Below, piece after piece: positions 26,201-38,389 of a DNA stretch of 64,000 nt (positions within the stretch are counted from its first letter, which is position 1; each line of letters begins with the position of its first letter). The notes below the pieces were generated by a model that was not told the origin of the DNA, did no database searches, and was given only the letters and a program-made list of their open reading frames with translations. Both the position numbers and the translations under genes were made by a program. Source of the stretch: Lethocerus indicus (Eukaryota; Arthropoda; Insecta; Hemiptera; Belostomatidae); NCBI GenBank assembly GCA_019843655.1, contig JACDQD010000006.1, forward strand, positions 15,704,246 to 15,768,245, in the 5' to 3' direction.

Positions 26201-29200
26201 AATTATTAATTTCGTGTGATAAAAACATTCGTTCATGGAACAATAAAGTGACAACGAATTTTGGTTGTCGAGCCGTCGTGGCACTCCCATATTTCTGCCA
26301 GTATTTAAGTACAAAATTATGCATTCAGTCTTTACTGCACCCGGCGAATTTGCACGATCACTATAATCGCCGCGACCAAATATAATTTCACATTTCGAAG
26401 GGAGCCCTATCGCTCTGTCGAGCAAGCGGGCTGTCATTATGTCGGGGGCCTTAAACCCGAATCGCGACCAATGCTGTGGCTCGACCGTGTTTGCGTTCGG
26501 AGTGGGAAAAAAGTACAACTGTAATTCCATTGTAAAAAGGTTGAAAAAAGTCCCTAATGTTTGATTTGGGACGGGAGATATCCGTTTTATTTTTATCGGA
26601 TATAACGTCTGGCGAAGTGCATGGAACGCATATAGGGCGAAACAAGCGATTTACGGTTAATCAGAAGGCGCCGTTTTGCGCGTTTACGGCTTTGAGCCCT
26701 TAACCGTTTTGACATTTGAAAACATGCGAATTTGCCGGTTCTATTCGACCGGCTTCTATTTCTGACGTCCATTAATTCCACTAACAGACGCAGGGATCTT
26801 CTCTTGGTCCAATTCTTTCCAGTCCTATCATCGGTTTTTTTCTCGACCAGTTCCTTTTTCCCGCGCATTCTGATTGTTTCTAAGCGGTTAACCTGAATAT
26901 CATCGGAGACGCATCCGATTTCACTGGGTTTAATAAGTTGGAATGCCATTTGTATCCAGCGCGTTGCAGTTAGAGACGTGTGCCCCGGGCTTAGAAAGTA
27001 CCGCGATTTCACGGACAATCACCGCCCGGTTACAATAAATTACTGTACGGTTCAGACCGGTAAACGTGAAGCAACTTTAGCTCGAACCTATTTCCAACTA
27101 TTTCGGTACTCTCTTACATCACGTCTACCAGACAATCTAGCAGTTATGATCCCTCTGAATTGTGTTTAATAAAAATAAAATCGACCAATCTTTACCAATT
27201 TAAATAAACTCGTCGACGATTATTTGATTTACAGAAGGCCAGAAAGTAAAGTGAGGACAAACTAATAATTTTTGCCTCGCCGAATATTAGGTACAGAATA
27301 TCACATATCAATTAATAATGTTAAAGCATAAAGTATTTGTATGTGATTATATATTGAAATATGGAAGTATTAGTACAACAGACAAGAGAATATGAAATTC
27401 ATTGACTGAACGACTGAATACTTACTGCAGCCATGATTCGCAGTTACATTTTAGTTACCTGCGACGACATTCCCGCAGGTTCACACTCGGGACGAAGCCA
27501 GCACATATCACAAGTGGTATAAGAGAAATAAGAGAAGAGATATGAAATGAAATTAAAAAAATGGTGCAAACATGCGGAAAAAACATTAGGCGACGGTAAG
27601 TGGCGACATCCTGTCTCTCCGAACGATTTTTCAACGTCCTTGCGTAACCAAAATCCAATAATAAATTTATATTGGGAGGCACCTTATCTCTTTCAAAAAC
27701 GGTCCCACCATTGATAAAAACTTTAGACGCCCAATAAACTTCTAGTTAATTAAACGGATCAATTAAAGGAATGGAGCAATAATATGATATATTTTTTTTA
27801 ATTCAATGCAAAAACAAGCTGTAATTATTATTTGCTCTCTCGCAGATAGTGAACGTAAGAAAAAGTAAGCGGCAAAAACATCCGGGGTTGAGACTGACTT
27901 TGTTGATCACAATTTTGCGGCGGTTTAATTAAATTTTTTGATACTGGGAGAAAAACAATTGGCTCCGGCTGGACTGCGTTACGCGTCCTGTCGCAATCTA
28001 TTTATCTACCGGTATTAAATTGTATGAAAATGATTCATATCAATGCATGATCAATTGTGCTGGGCACAATTAAGTAAAAGAGGAGAAAATGAGATAGGTT
28101 GGGTAGTCTGTAAAATGTCTATTTGACATGTTATCCTATTGAAAGTGAATTCGGTTCTAACTTAGTAGTCAAGAACAATCATTTCAACGTTAGAATCACG
28201 ATAAATATGCAGTATAATTTAATGTAATTGATTTTTTACAACATTCAATCATTTGGTACTTGGAGGAAATATTTCGGGGGTAAAAATTTACAGGCAATTC
28301 CAGGTAGTACTGGATTCGTTCGACTTCGACTGTTTACTACCGCTGCGCGCTGGCCACTGTTTGTTCTGCCGAAAGCCGATCTCCATTTTATTCTTGTTTT
28401 TGTCAAAGCTTATTTCTAGTTATTTGTCGACGGGGCCATGTCGCGCTCAAACGGGCTCATGTTACACTGGAAAATGTTCAATGTTGAATGAGCGATGGGG
28501 GTGAACGTGTCGGACATTCTCACCACGGGCGGATATGAACCACGAGATCAGTCTCGACGATGGAACCAGGAGTCCAATTTGATGTTTAACTATCTCACCA
28601 GTGCATGAAAAATTGATTTTCACATATTGGGCAATAAAAATTAATTTAATTAAAAGGAATTTCAAGCGGATAGAGATAGGGACGAGGTAGGGAAATATTC
28701 TCCAAGAAATATTCTTGGGCCGTACCGAACGTAAATTTCGAAGCGACTTCAAACATTTTCCAATTTTACTAATACCCAGAGCGGTTTTAAACGTTCAAAT
28801 ATCTAAAGTATTTTCCAGGACCGATAGGGCGAGGATAGGATCTTGTGATTGCGATATTGGCGCCTATTTCATAATGGACGGACAAATCTACTCAGGTAAT
28901 TCTGCCTTATACATTTCACCCTTCTAATCTATTTTTCTAAATTGTTATTGCATTTTATTAGGCCGGTCCGATTAGTCGGCTATCCATTTGCAGAAAATCT
29001 CGGTCTATAAACCGCTAGGTCAAATCGGTCGGCATTTTCTGTTTAATTGCAATCGCGATTTGCGCTATTATTGACGATAAACGATCGGCCCGGCTCCCCG
29101 CGCGATGTAGCAACAACCGTCGGGTTTTCGGGGCCAGTAAATCAGGTTAGAGCCGCGATGGAGATTGCATCAGTCCCACTATCCTATCTCAGCCTGTACC

Positions 29201-30670
29201 GTACGCGCCTCCGGATTTTATCTTGGCCAAGTTAAACAGATAAGGAAGTATTCCTCCTGAAAAAAATCTAATATCCCTCCTGGAGATCGAGTGTACACAC
29301 AATTAAAAGACGAGTGGCCGCGCTCAAACACCAAGCCCGGGAGTGATTGCACAGGGCGACCCTAGCGCCCAACTCGGCATCACAGTCAAATCCTTTCTTG
29401 GAAAATTTAATATAAAATGTAGAAACCTAAATTTAGTGAAAATAATCGACAAATATCGAAAAATCAGGTCTTGTTGTCCGAGGTAAATACAATTATAATA
29501 ATATTTATTGTTATGTATTGTATTACGGTCTTATGTATATATGCAGATGATTGATTATAGTCCAAAACAATTCAAGATATAGGGTGATATTCTATTATTC
29601 CTGGAGTTACTGATGACTGCATATACATTTAGAATAACGCTTATAGTCTGTACACGGATAATGATTGGTGGCTACATAAATCTAAAACAGTGTAAAACAG
29701 ATTTAGAGCGCAACAAAGTTCAGTATAACCACGTTGTAGACAGTCAGTCACACTTTTCTTTGGCCAATCCCGTTAATCATTCTCCATATAATTCTCGTTT
29801 TCCAGTTGGCACTGGGTTGTGTACAGGGAGATTGGCCCTATGGCTCAGTAGCTCCCGCAAGACGCCCTCATTTAAATTCCGCCAACTGACCGCGCTCCAA
29901 TTCCCGGGCATAAACTTGGAATTTACAGTTTCTGTTCATTATTTAGAAAGTACCCGGCAAAAAAACAAAACTCGCATAAAATATGAAGAAATACCTATCT
30001 AGTTTTCAGATATATACGAGCCCGGCTGATTAACATATTGGTGCGCCAGCGGGGTGCCTTCAGTTCTCTCCTTCTAATCAGTTCTCTACAGGTCATTTTC
30101 TCTCGAATAATTTATCAGGCTCCGCCATATTTTATGAAGACAATATTTAATATGTTCACTGGCGGTGTAGGCGTTTTTAAGTTTGGAATTTATTCAACTT
30201 TGTTCTGAAATGCTCGCCTCAAATTGGAACTGAATTAACTTCCTTCCTATCATAAATAATAAGATATATGCAGAATAATACGATTAGCACCTTACACAAT
30301 AATCTGGAGCTGAGTGGCGAAAATCCAAAATTTTCTAATCTAATATTCAGGACATAATTTCGTATCTTCTGTTTTTATTCTATTATACTTCTCGATTAAT
30401 CCGCAGGATAATTCGATATAAAATATTATTGTCTTTTTTGCCTTTCGGATTAAGATGATATTTTAACGCGAGAACATATATTCGAGACCATTTATTTATT
30501 ATTCATTTTCGTATCATTAATTGCTCTCCAGTCAAATGAAAAACGATCGTTCCAATGGGGCCGCCAATAATATTTTCTTTATTCGACCGGGTAATACGCA
30601 GCCGGCTAAGGTATTAATAAAATCGAAACATATTTCAGTCTGATAATCGCGGACGGATTTATTACAGTTT

Positions 30671-30685
30671 GGGGGGGGGGGGGGG
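30671..30685. repeat. Poly-G run (15)
   Basis: Fifteen consecutive G flanked by AT-rich sequence. This is rare in such a background; the length may be uncertain. Confidence 0.95.
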
Positions 30686-33600
30686 ATTTCTTAATTAAGG
30701 AATTATTTATTTCGGAGTTATTTATTCAGTGAAGAAACCAGACCCCGGCGTGGAAGAAATTCGCGCTACTCGAGAACGTGTCATTTTTTGAAAATTTGTA
30801 TTTAAATTATTCCACGGAGCGCTCGGAGTAGTCCTCGGGAAATGAATCGTGCGACGAGGACATAATTTCAAATTACACTGAACCGACGAAAGGTAAAAAG
30901 AGAAGGAGTCGTCAGACCTGGCAAGTCCGGCAAGTTTATTAAGACGCCATAAAGAAACTACGATATACCTTTAGTTACTAGGGAGTGTCGGGAATAATTC
31001 TCTTAAGAGAATGAAACATTAATACATGTTTTGCATGTCTATCGTCGATACGGCCTCACGCCTAGTCTAGGCAGTAACCCAGAGCATACAGTTTGGTCTA
31101 TTGGTCACCTCAATGAATAAACGAGTGATGCCCCTCTACGTCTATAACTCTGGAGTTTGATATCAGAGTTATCTTGGAGGGTGGAGAAAACGATGGAACC
31201 TGAACAGACAGCTACTTTGATGGACGTACTTATACCAATTGGACGTGCTCGTCCGACTGGGCGAGTGTGACCCCCGTGACTCAAGACCCCCGGCCCCAGT
31301 CATCTGGTGACATCAGTCACAAAACTGAATCGACTTAAGCGCAAAAACACTCGGATAGCAGCTGTATCGCTCTCCGTCAAATATTCATAGTCTACGTTAA
31401 AGGGCCGTTAAAAGCTGGAATATTTTATATAACGAAAAAGGTTAAAAAGCAAATCAGTACTACAATATTTATAACAAAAAATACTCTTGCATAACAATAA
31501 GTCATATCATATTATATTCAAAGCTTCATTTGGCATAATAGCCTCGGTAATGTATTAATTTTAAACTAAACAACTTTTTAATAATTGTATATGATATTCC
31601 ATTCCTGGGCTCCCATTTAACCCCCATTTGTCCCTTAAATACAAATAAAGAAAAAACTCTTTTTTAGCGAAATTGTTTATTATATCAAGATTCTTTTTAT
31701 AAACTTTTTTAAGTCTTCGAAAAAATTTCATTCTCACAATTTTCATTAATACGTTTTGCAATTGATGATTTCCACTTGTTGCAATAGTGTCCCAACTTTT
31801 TTGCCCCCGAGCTAATAAGAAACCAAAATATTTTGTTTTTCCCCACAAAATATTGTGTGATTGCAATTTCATTCAAAAGAAAACTCGCGGAAGAATTCAA
31901 TTAGCGAGATAAATGTAAGAAAACATCTCATTGTTATCGGATATAATTGCTTCGCATCGTCGTTAGGCCGTTTTATCGGCGCATTTCAGGCATTTTCAAA
32001 TATCAGGTGTTGATTTAATTTTTTGTCGTTTGTTTAATAAAATTCTTTCGCGGTTCATCTCCTCCTCGGTCAATGGTGAGGGGCAAAAACTATTACAAAT
32101 AATAAATGACGTTCTTGTCCCGGCTCGAGTATATCGTATTTAATATTAAAATTTCGAAATTCTACCACGCCCACTTTACAGTTGGTGAAATAGCTGTGTT
32201 AATTTTCGGCCCCGAACTAAATAGATAAAGAAAATTAGAGGGAATTAAGCATATGCTAAAATACACATCCATAAAGGCTTACAGCCTTTTTGGCACCTGA
32301 AAGATACGACCGTTAATTAATAGTAATATCACATAATAGGCTTTGTAATTTTATGCGGCTATAAATTTAAAGGTATTGCCTCAAATTATATTAATAAACC
32401 TGGGGATAAAGCGGGGCGTGCTATCGTCCAGATGGACGCGGCCTGTTAAAGGCCGCCGGGTGTTGACACAGGGAGCCGACTAAAGTCCGATTTGTGCTCT
32501 GTATAACGGGAAGACTTCGTTCTTATTTAAATTTCAAATGGCCGAAATCGGGCACGTCTAGTTCGGGGACCGAGGAATAGGGAGACGACGTCGGTTAGAA
32601 GGGGGAGGGGCGGAGGAAGAGGAGGGCGTGGTGTCGCAAGAACTTTCGCTTTTTCGAAAATGTAGAAAAGCAGTCTGAGAAGTGGACGGCCTCCCACGGG
32701 GGCGATTTCTCGCCAACTCAAATTACGATCGATTACGGATAGATCCTCAGGATTTTACTGGAAAAGTAAAAGGAGCGAAAAAAAAGATAGGAAACTGAAT
32801 CGGAGAGGTGTCCCAAAACGGCTCTTTCGCCTTCCTCATGCGGATATGCTTCTTAGGCCGGACATTACCCAATGTAGAAGGTCGAAATTCTAAAGACTTA
32901 ATGACAGGCCGGAAATGTGGTATTATCCAAGCTGGAAGTCTGGAATTTTTGTTGACATTTATATTAAAAATATCTCACGTATAGTATTTCCTGTAATCAC
33001 AGCTTATGCTAATACTACTAATTTCTTGCTTAGATATTTTTTATGCTCTCTAGAAAATGTTTGTGACTTTTGATAAAACTCAACTTTACTTAATTACAAT
33101 TCATTCAATTACTTATCTTCAATTATTTCTTTAATTTCATTATAACTCTAGGGAGAAACATTTGCAGAGAATATACGAGGAGACATGTCGTCGGGATAAA
33201 ACTTCTTTCCTTTTAATAATGCGCCGAATATAATTTTAAAGGGCTATCCCGTTTGAGAAATGGCACGCGAGGACGCCGACCGTGCGGTACGAGACCGGTA
33301 TGAATGGGCCACACAGCTGAGGCATTCAAATGGGGACGAGGTGAACCTTATTAGGCGTGCTGCGGAGCGAGCATTAGCGTCGGGCTTTACGGCCCGACGA
33401 TACCGTTTATCGATCGTAAATACATTAGCAACACGTGTGATATGTTTTTCAATTGAGCTAACCAGCCGCGTAGAAGAAGCATTTGTCCTGTTTTATTAGC
33501 AGCGGTGGTCGGGGCCGGAGGGGCCGGCCTCCGGGAAGGGCCTGGCCTTTTATTATCCCGCCCGACGGGTCTATTTGGCGTCAATCGAACGGACCCCGGT

Positions 33601-33958
33601 GAATAAAGATAGCGGTTTGTTTGAATGTTATGCGTTGCGTTTATTTCCGATCGTTTGTACCGGCGGCTCGGGCAAATTGCCCCGTATAAATTCTGCAGGC
33701 GCCGGATTGTCCGTATGAAACGGCCATACGATGACCGTATGAAGTTACGATTTCCGGCCGCTGACGAACAAGAAGGAACGGTTCTATTCGAGAAAACTGA
33801 AATAATAAGAAATAAGTTTCTTCTTGTATTTTTTTGTTTCGTACTGTCGTATCATTTCATACGTATAATTTATATCTTGTATACATTCCTGGATATTAAC
33901 TTCACTTTTACTGTAAAAATAACATCACCTCCCTGACAGTATTAATTTACGGTCAGAA

Positions 33959-34018
33959 TGCTACTGACGATGGCGAGAAGATGACATAGCACTAAATCGG
34001 AGAGTGGAGACGAGAATT
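33959..34018. repeat. Diverged short repeat, copy 1
   Basis: It shares a perfect 14-base start (tgctactgacgatg) with 35089-35158, followed by cgagaag and, after a variable middle, a similar block ending gagtggagac. The two lie about 1.1 kb apart in direct orientation. The family is not recognised; it may be an old SINE fragment or a local duplication. Confidence 0.55.
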
Positions 34019-35088
34019 ATGACATCCTGCTTACGTTCATACGCGTTATATAAATATTTTGTCGATTTTAGCGTTAAAAATAAAATAATTTTATTTTTTC
34101 AATCGGTTCTTTTTTCAATTTCCGCGAGAAAAAATCTTACGGTTACATTCTCCAGTTTATATTTAGAACGGTCATGAACGGCTCGATCGGACGGATAGCT
34201 CCTAGCTTTTTTTGGTCGCAGTTTTCACTGCCTTCCTGTTCATGTAAACAAGAAACCGCGGTTCTCCCAAGGTGGCTGGGATTCCTCGTTTTTTCCAGTT
34301 CGGGTTTTGCGGTCGAATAGCTCTGTACAGGCAACGAGGAGTCGGTTGGGGGCGGGGGGGGGACCGGTCGACTTTCCACCGAGGATGAAGAAAGCGTCCT
34401 AGTGGGATTCCTGTCTGCGCTGGAATGCGCGCCAAGAAACGAGACATTGGAGAAGATTAAAATAGTACATTTGAATGAAAAATTGGCTTTGAAAATGTCC
34501 AACGACAACATCGCCGACATTTCATGGTCCTAATCGGTATAGTATAATTTATGCTAACAAGGTACGTATTCCCTTCACGCATTTTTACTAAATAGTATGA
34601 TTACAATTAATTTATACGACAACTCAGAGAGAGGCAAACGCAAACAATAAAATATGATAAAGGAATTAATTGGAGCTCTGTGTTAACTATTTTCGTGTCG
34701 ATTTTCGTATTAAGCACTTAACCAGAATGTAAAAATCGCGATCGCGATTAAATGATGTAAGAAATCAGTAAAAATGTAAGAATGGCTTCACGCGATATCA
34801 TCTGATTGCTTTTAGTTTAATGCGCCCAACATTTGCTTAGACCTATGGTCAATGTTTTACGTCGATGCAACAATTCTAAAACGACATTCGTTTCATTTGG
34901 GTCAGGTCAAAACCGACTATTACGAGAGACTCCTATAATCATTGAATGGCTGCTAGGATTTGAAATATCATAATTCTTACAATTTTTGTCTCCCTTATTG
35001 GTGAATAGAGCTAGCACCTTAGGTACACTAACAGTGCAGGTGGAATGCCATGCTGCAACATGAGGGCGTCCTTAATTAATTTATGCGG

Positions 35089-35158
35089 TGCTACTGACGA
35101 TGACCGAGAAGCCTAAATAGGCCTAACAGGACCAAATCAGCGAGTGGAGACAGAAAAT
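35089..35158. repeat. Diverged short repeat, copy 2
   Basis: Direct-orientation partner of 33959-34018. It shares tgctactgacgatg, cgagaag and the final gagtggagac, with about 10 extra bases in the middle (a short inverted cctaaatagg-like stretch). Confidence 0.55.
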
Positions 35159-35477
35159 CGCAAGGGTGATGATATTAAACTATCCATTTGTAAGTATTTA
35201 AAAATCAACTTATCCAATTCCCTAGGTATTTGTCCGTTATATATTTATTTATATATGTATTTGTCTCATTCCTACCGTTATTATTAATTAAGACTAAAGG
35301 AAAAACAAATGTCAACCCTACGACTTCTGGGCGCCCGAGTGGTTGGTCTTAGAGTTGCTCCACGGCGAATAAGAAGCGAGCCATTATTCTCCGCGGCCAT
35401 AATTATGGCCAGCTCCAATTGATATTAATTTACCGGCGTTTTATCCCCCGACCCGTTCGACAAGGGACGGACAGAGA

Positions 35478-35552
35478 CAGAATGAGGGAGAAGGAGGGAG
35501 AGAGGGAGAGGGAGAGGGAGAGAAAGAGCGAGCGAGGGAGGGAGAGGAAGAG
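35478..35552. repeat. Polypurine GA/GGGA-rich tract
   Basis: About 75 bp of nearly pure purine on the plus strand, built from GGGAGA-like units. It contains several GAGAG words and has triplex or GAGA-factor potential; function is not shown. Confidence 0.85.
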
Positions 35553-38350
35553 CGCCTCCCAGTGAAGGCAAACCGGCGCGGATTACGCAACCACCACCAA
35601 CACCTCAATAGTCCCACTTATAACTGTCCCTCCACCCGGCCTCTCTGTATTTATATCTACCGTGTATTTGTATCCATGCTGTCTCTACTACATCCGATAG
35701 TACGACACTGGCTTATGATAGCATTGTACGGTAAATTTCCGGCCATAGTGTTTTCAACTATTGGAAAGTACCTGCGTAGACGCAAACGGGATGACTTATT
35801 CCCGAGATTAAAATGTCGGATACAGCAAACAGAGTACCAACACCCTTTAATATATAGTTTTGGCCGTTAACTGTATTCAGTTTAAGGCATTTATTTCGAG
35901 GTCGGCGACGGTTCGGTTAAGGTGCAAGGAACGCGAAATAAGACGAGTGGCTGAGATAAATACGAAGTAAAAGGACGAAATCACTGAGTCAGAGCTACCA
36001 TTTTTGGTCAGTGGGCAAGATTTCGTGTTTACGATCGCTGTCCCGTTTTTCTGCCCACGTCTGTGACACTGGATGCCTGTGAACCTATTAACTTTGACTA
36101 ATTAAAAGGAAATTGTATAAATATTGTTAATATAATAAGAGACAAAATTCATTTGATCGTCTGTCCCCGCCCGCTGATCTGGTTTTTACTAGACCCGTAT
36201 CAACTGTCCACTATTTTTCACTTTATTCAGTTATTTGATAGTAAAAGTGGGGAGACAGAAGATAGAAAGAACTAAGGTATCCTGAATTCTCGCAGACCAC
36301 CAAACAGATATAATTATAACAATATCCATATACAAAATTATGGTGTATGCATATATAATATAATAACATATGGATCCGTATAACCATTCCAATAATACAA
36401 TTAAAATATAACTGAAGTACCGGATTTATCAAATTCTGGGAAGGAAAACTCACGGATCGATTCTTGTCAGGGGCCGATGGGATAATGACGTAGTGTACTA
36501 ATTATTTACCGATTTGTGGACCTAATTAAAGCTATTGTTATGTAAGGAGGGGAAATAATAACAGCTCCACCAAAATATTACATATTGCATCATTACTTTT
36601 TGCATTTTTAGCTTTTTAAAAGCGAACATTATAAACGAATTACGCCTCCATTATGTAATCCCCTCCCGCTTCCACCAGCATTGTATTCGGCCGCCATACC
36701 GTTAGCTATGTATTTTACGTTTATTATTTAAAGATAAATCCATTGTTCGAATTGTTTATTCGCAGGAGTGTGTATTATATTGCGCTCGAAAAAATGCGAA
36801 ATTGATATTATCGCCGGTAACTGATTTCGGTTACATAGAGTCTATAAATAATAACGGAAACAATGTACAGCGGGTTAAACGCTGAAATTTCTCAATTTGA
36901 TGAGGCGAGAAAACAATGATACGACCATAGAAAACAATGGATTATATTTTTATCCGGAGGTTCTCATTGTCTGAAGGTATTTATGGGCGCTGCGGCCGAT
37001 GATCGATTGTTAAGGTGCTCACGGGACAAACGCCAAGTAAAATATATCTCAGTAAATAATGTAGCTAGCCTTCGATAATGGAAAGAAGACATGGAAAAGG
37101 GAAAATGTAGATATTTTGGATCCTGATGTCGCTGCCATCATAAAAAATGAAACCCCAGAATAGAAAATTTTGTTTAAAACAAAATGTGAAATTGGTTATG
37201 TCCTGTAATTTTAGAAGTGCAAAAATATCTGATAAACAGCCTCACAAAACTACACTATTAATTCATTTCCTTAAACCCAGTTTTCCCTTCCAAAAATGAA
37301 CACTAGGAGACAATAACGGTGATCCAATACGTTGAATTATGAAACGTTGAATCGGATGTAGAAGCGATGAAAATCAACCATTTTTTTCAATTAATTTAAC
37401 AGTAATATTAAAAATTTTACAACTTTGAAATGACCAGTCCTTTTTTAATCCTTTTCTCCCTGCAATTCTACGGAATATCCATAAAAATAAAAGATTCCAA
37501 TAATGAGTGCGTGGGATGTGTTCACGTACCCGCGCATGAATGTTAACCGGTTTTCATTTTCCTTCGATTACCCATTTTAAAGTATTACGTCCACCAGTCG
37601 GTTCAACGGACGGTTATCCTTGGGGACAGTTTTGCGCGTCCGATAATGGGCGGTATTAACATTTATTAACGACCAGAAAAGTGAAAAAAGAACAAAATTA
37701 ATAAAAATTGAAGAGCCGTAAATCATCTCCCGAGGAAAGTTTATTCGAGGAATCTTAATAACTACCGGGAACGACAGTCCCTCCCGTCGAACGACATTTG
37801 CGCGTGCGGCCGGGCAATATCCATTGGATTTTTTCGTCGTTTTTTTTTATTATTTGGTTCCGTTTCCATAATAATAAACGCTCCCGTTTACATTTCTCTC
37901 GTCCGGAAGCCACGAAAAGCATGAGGGAGCGGTCGTTGTCGGTTTTACCACCGAATCCAAATTTGAATAATTTTCCATATTTTTAACCTTTCCTCCAGAA
38001 ATTTAGAATGTGTAGACAATGCCTGCAAATTTCAGCGGCAGCTTAATTTGCCAAATATTTTGTATTTATTATTAATAAATAATAAATAGGTAGTAAGTAC
38101 TCAATGACGGTCCAGTGGAGATAGCTTCAGATAATGCTCTTGCGATTTGATTAGATAAATACTAAGTGTATGATATTAGACTTTTATTGTGGCTTCAGCT
38201 ACAAATTGTATAAGTATTAGAGGCAGAGTTTATTTAACCGACTCTTATGCCATTCTCCATTTTCTATGTAATTTCTCTTTCGCCTAAATTCACCTAAGGT
38301 ACTTATTCTTCAAGTTTATAGTCAGCAGTGAAAGCTAAGCCGAGACCTGA

Positions 38351-38389
38351 ACTTAATTTCGCGTAGCGATCAGGTAGACGAAATTAAGT
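38351..38389. other. Perfect 11-bp inverted repeat (hairpin)
   Basis: Arms acttaatttcg (38351-38361) and cgaaattaagt (38379-38389) are exactly complementary around a 17-base loop. It is too short for a microRNA precursor and is not followed by a T-run. Function unknown. Confidence 0.85.

Noticed and set aside
26593..27018. 141-codon Arg/Lys-rich minus-strand open frame
   Set aside because: No family recognised and no splice or promoter context; the basic composition follows from local base content.
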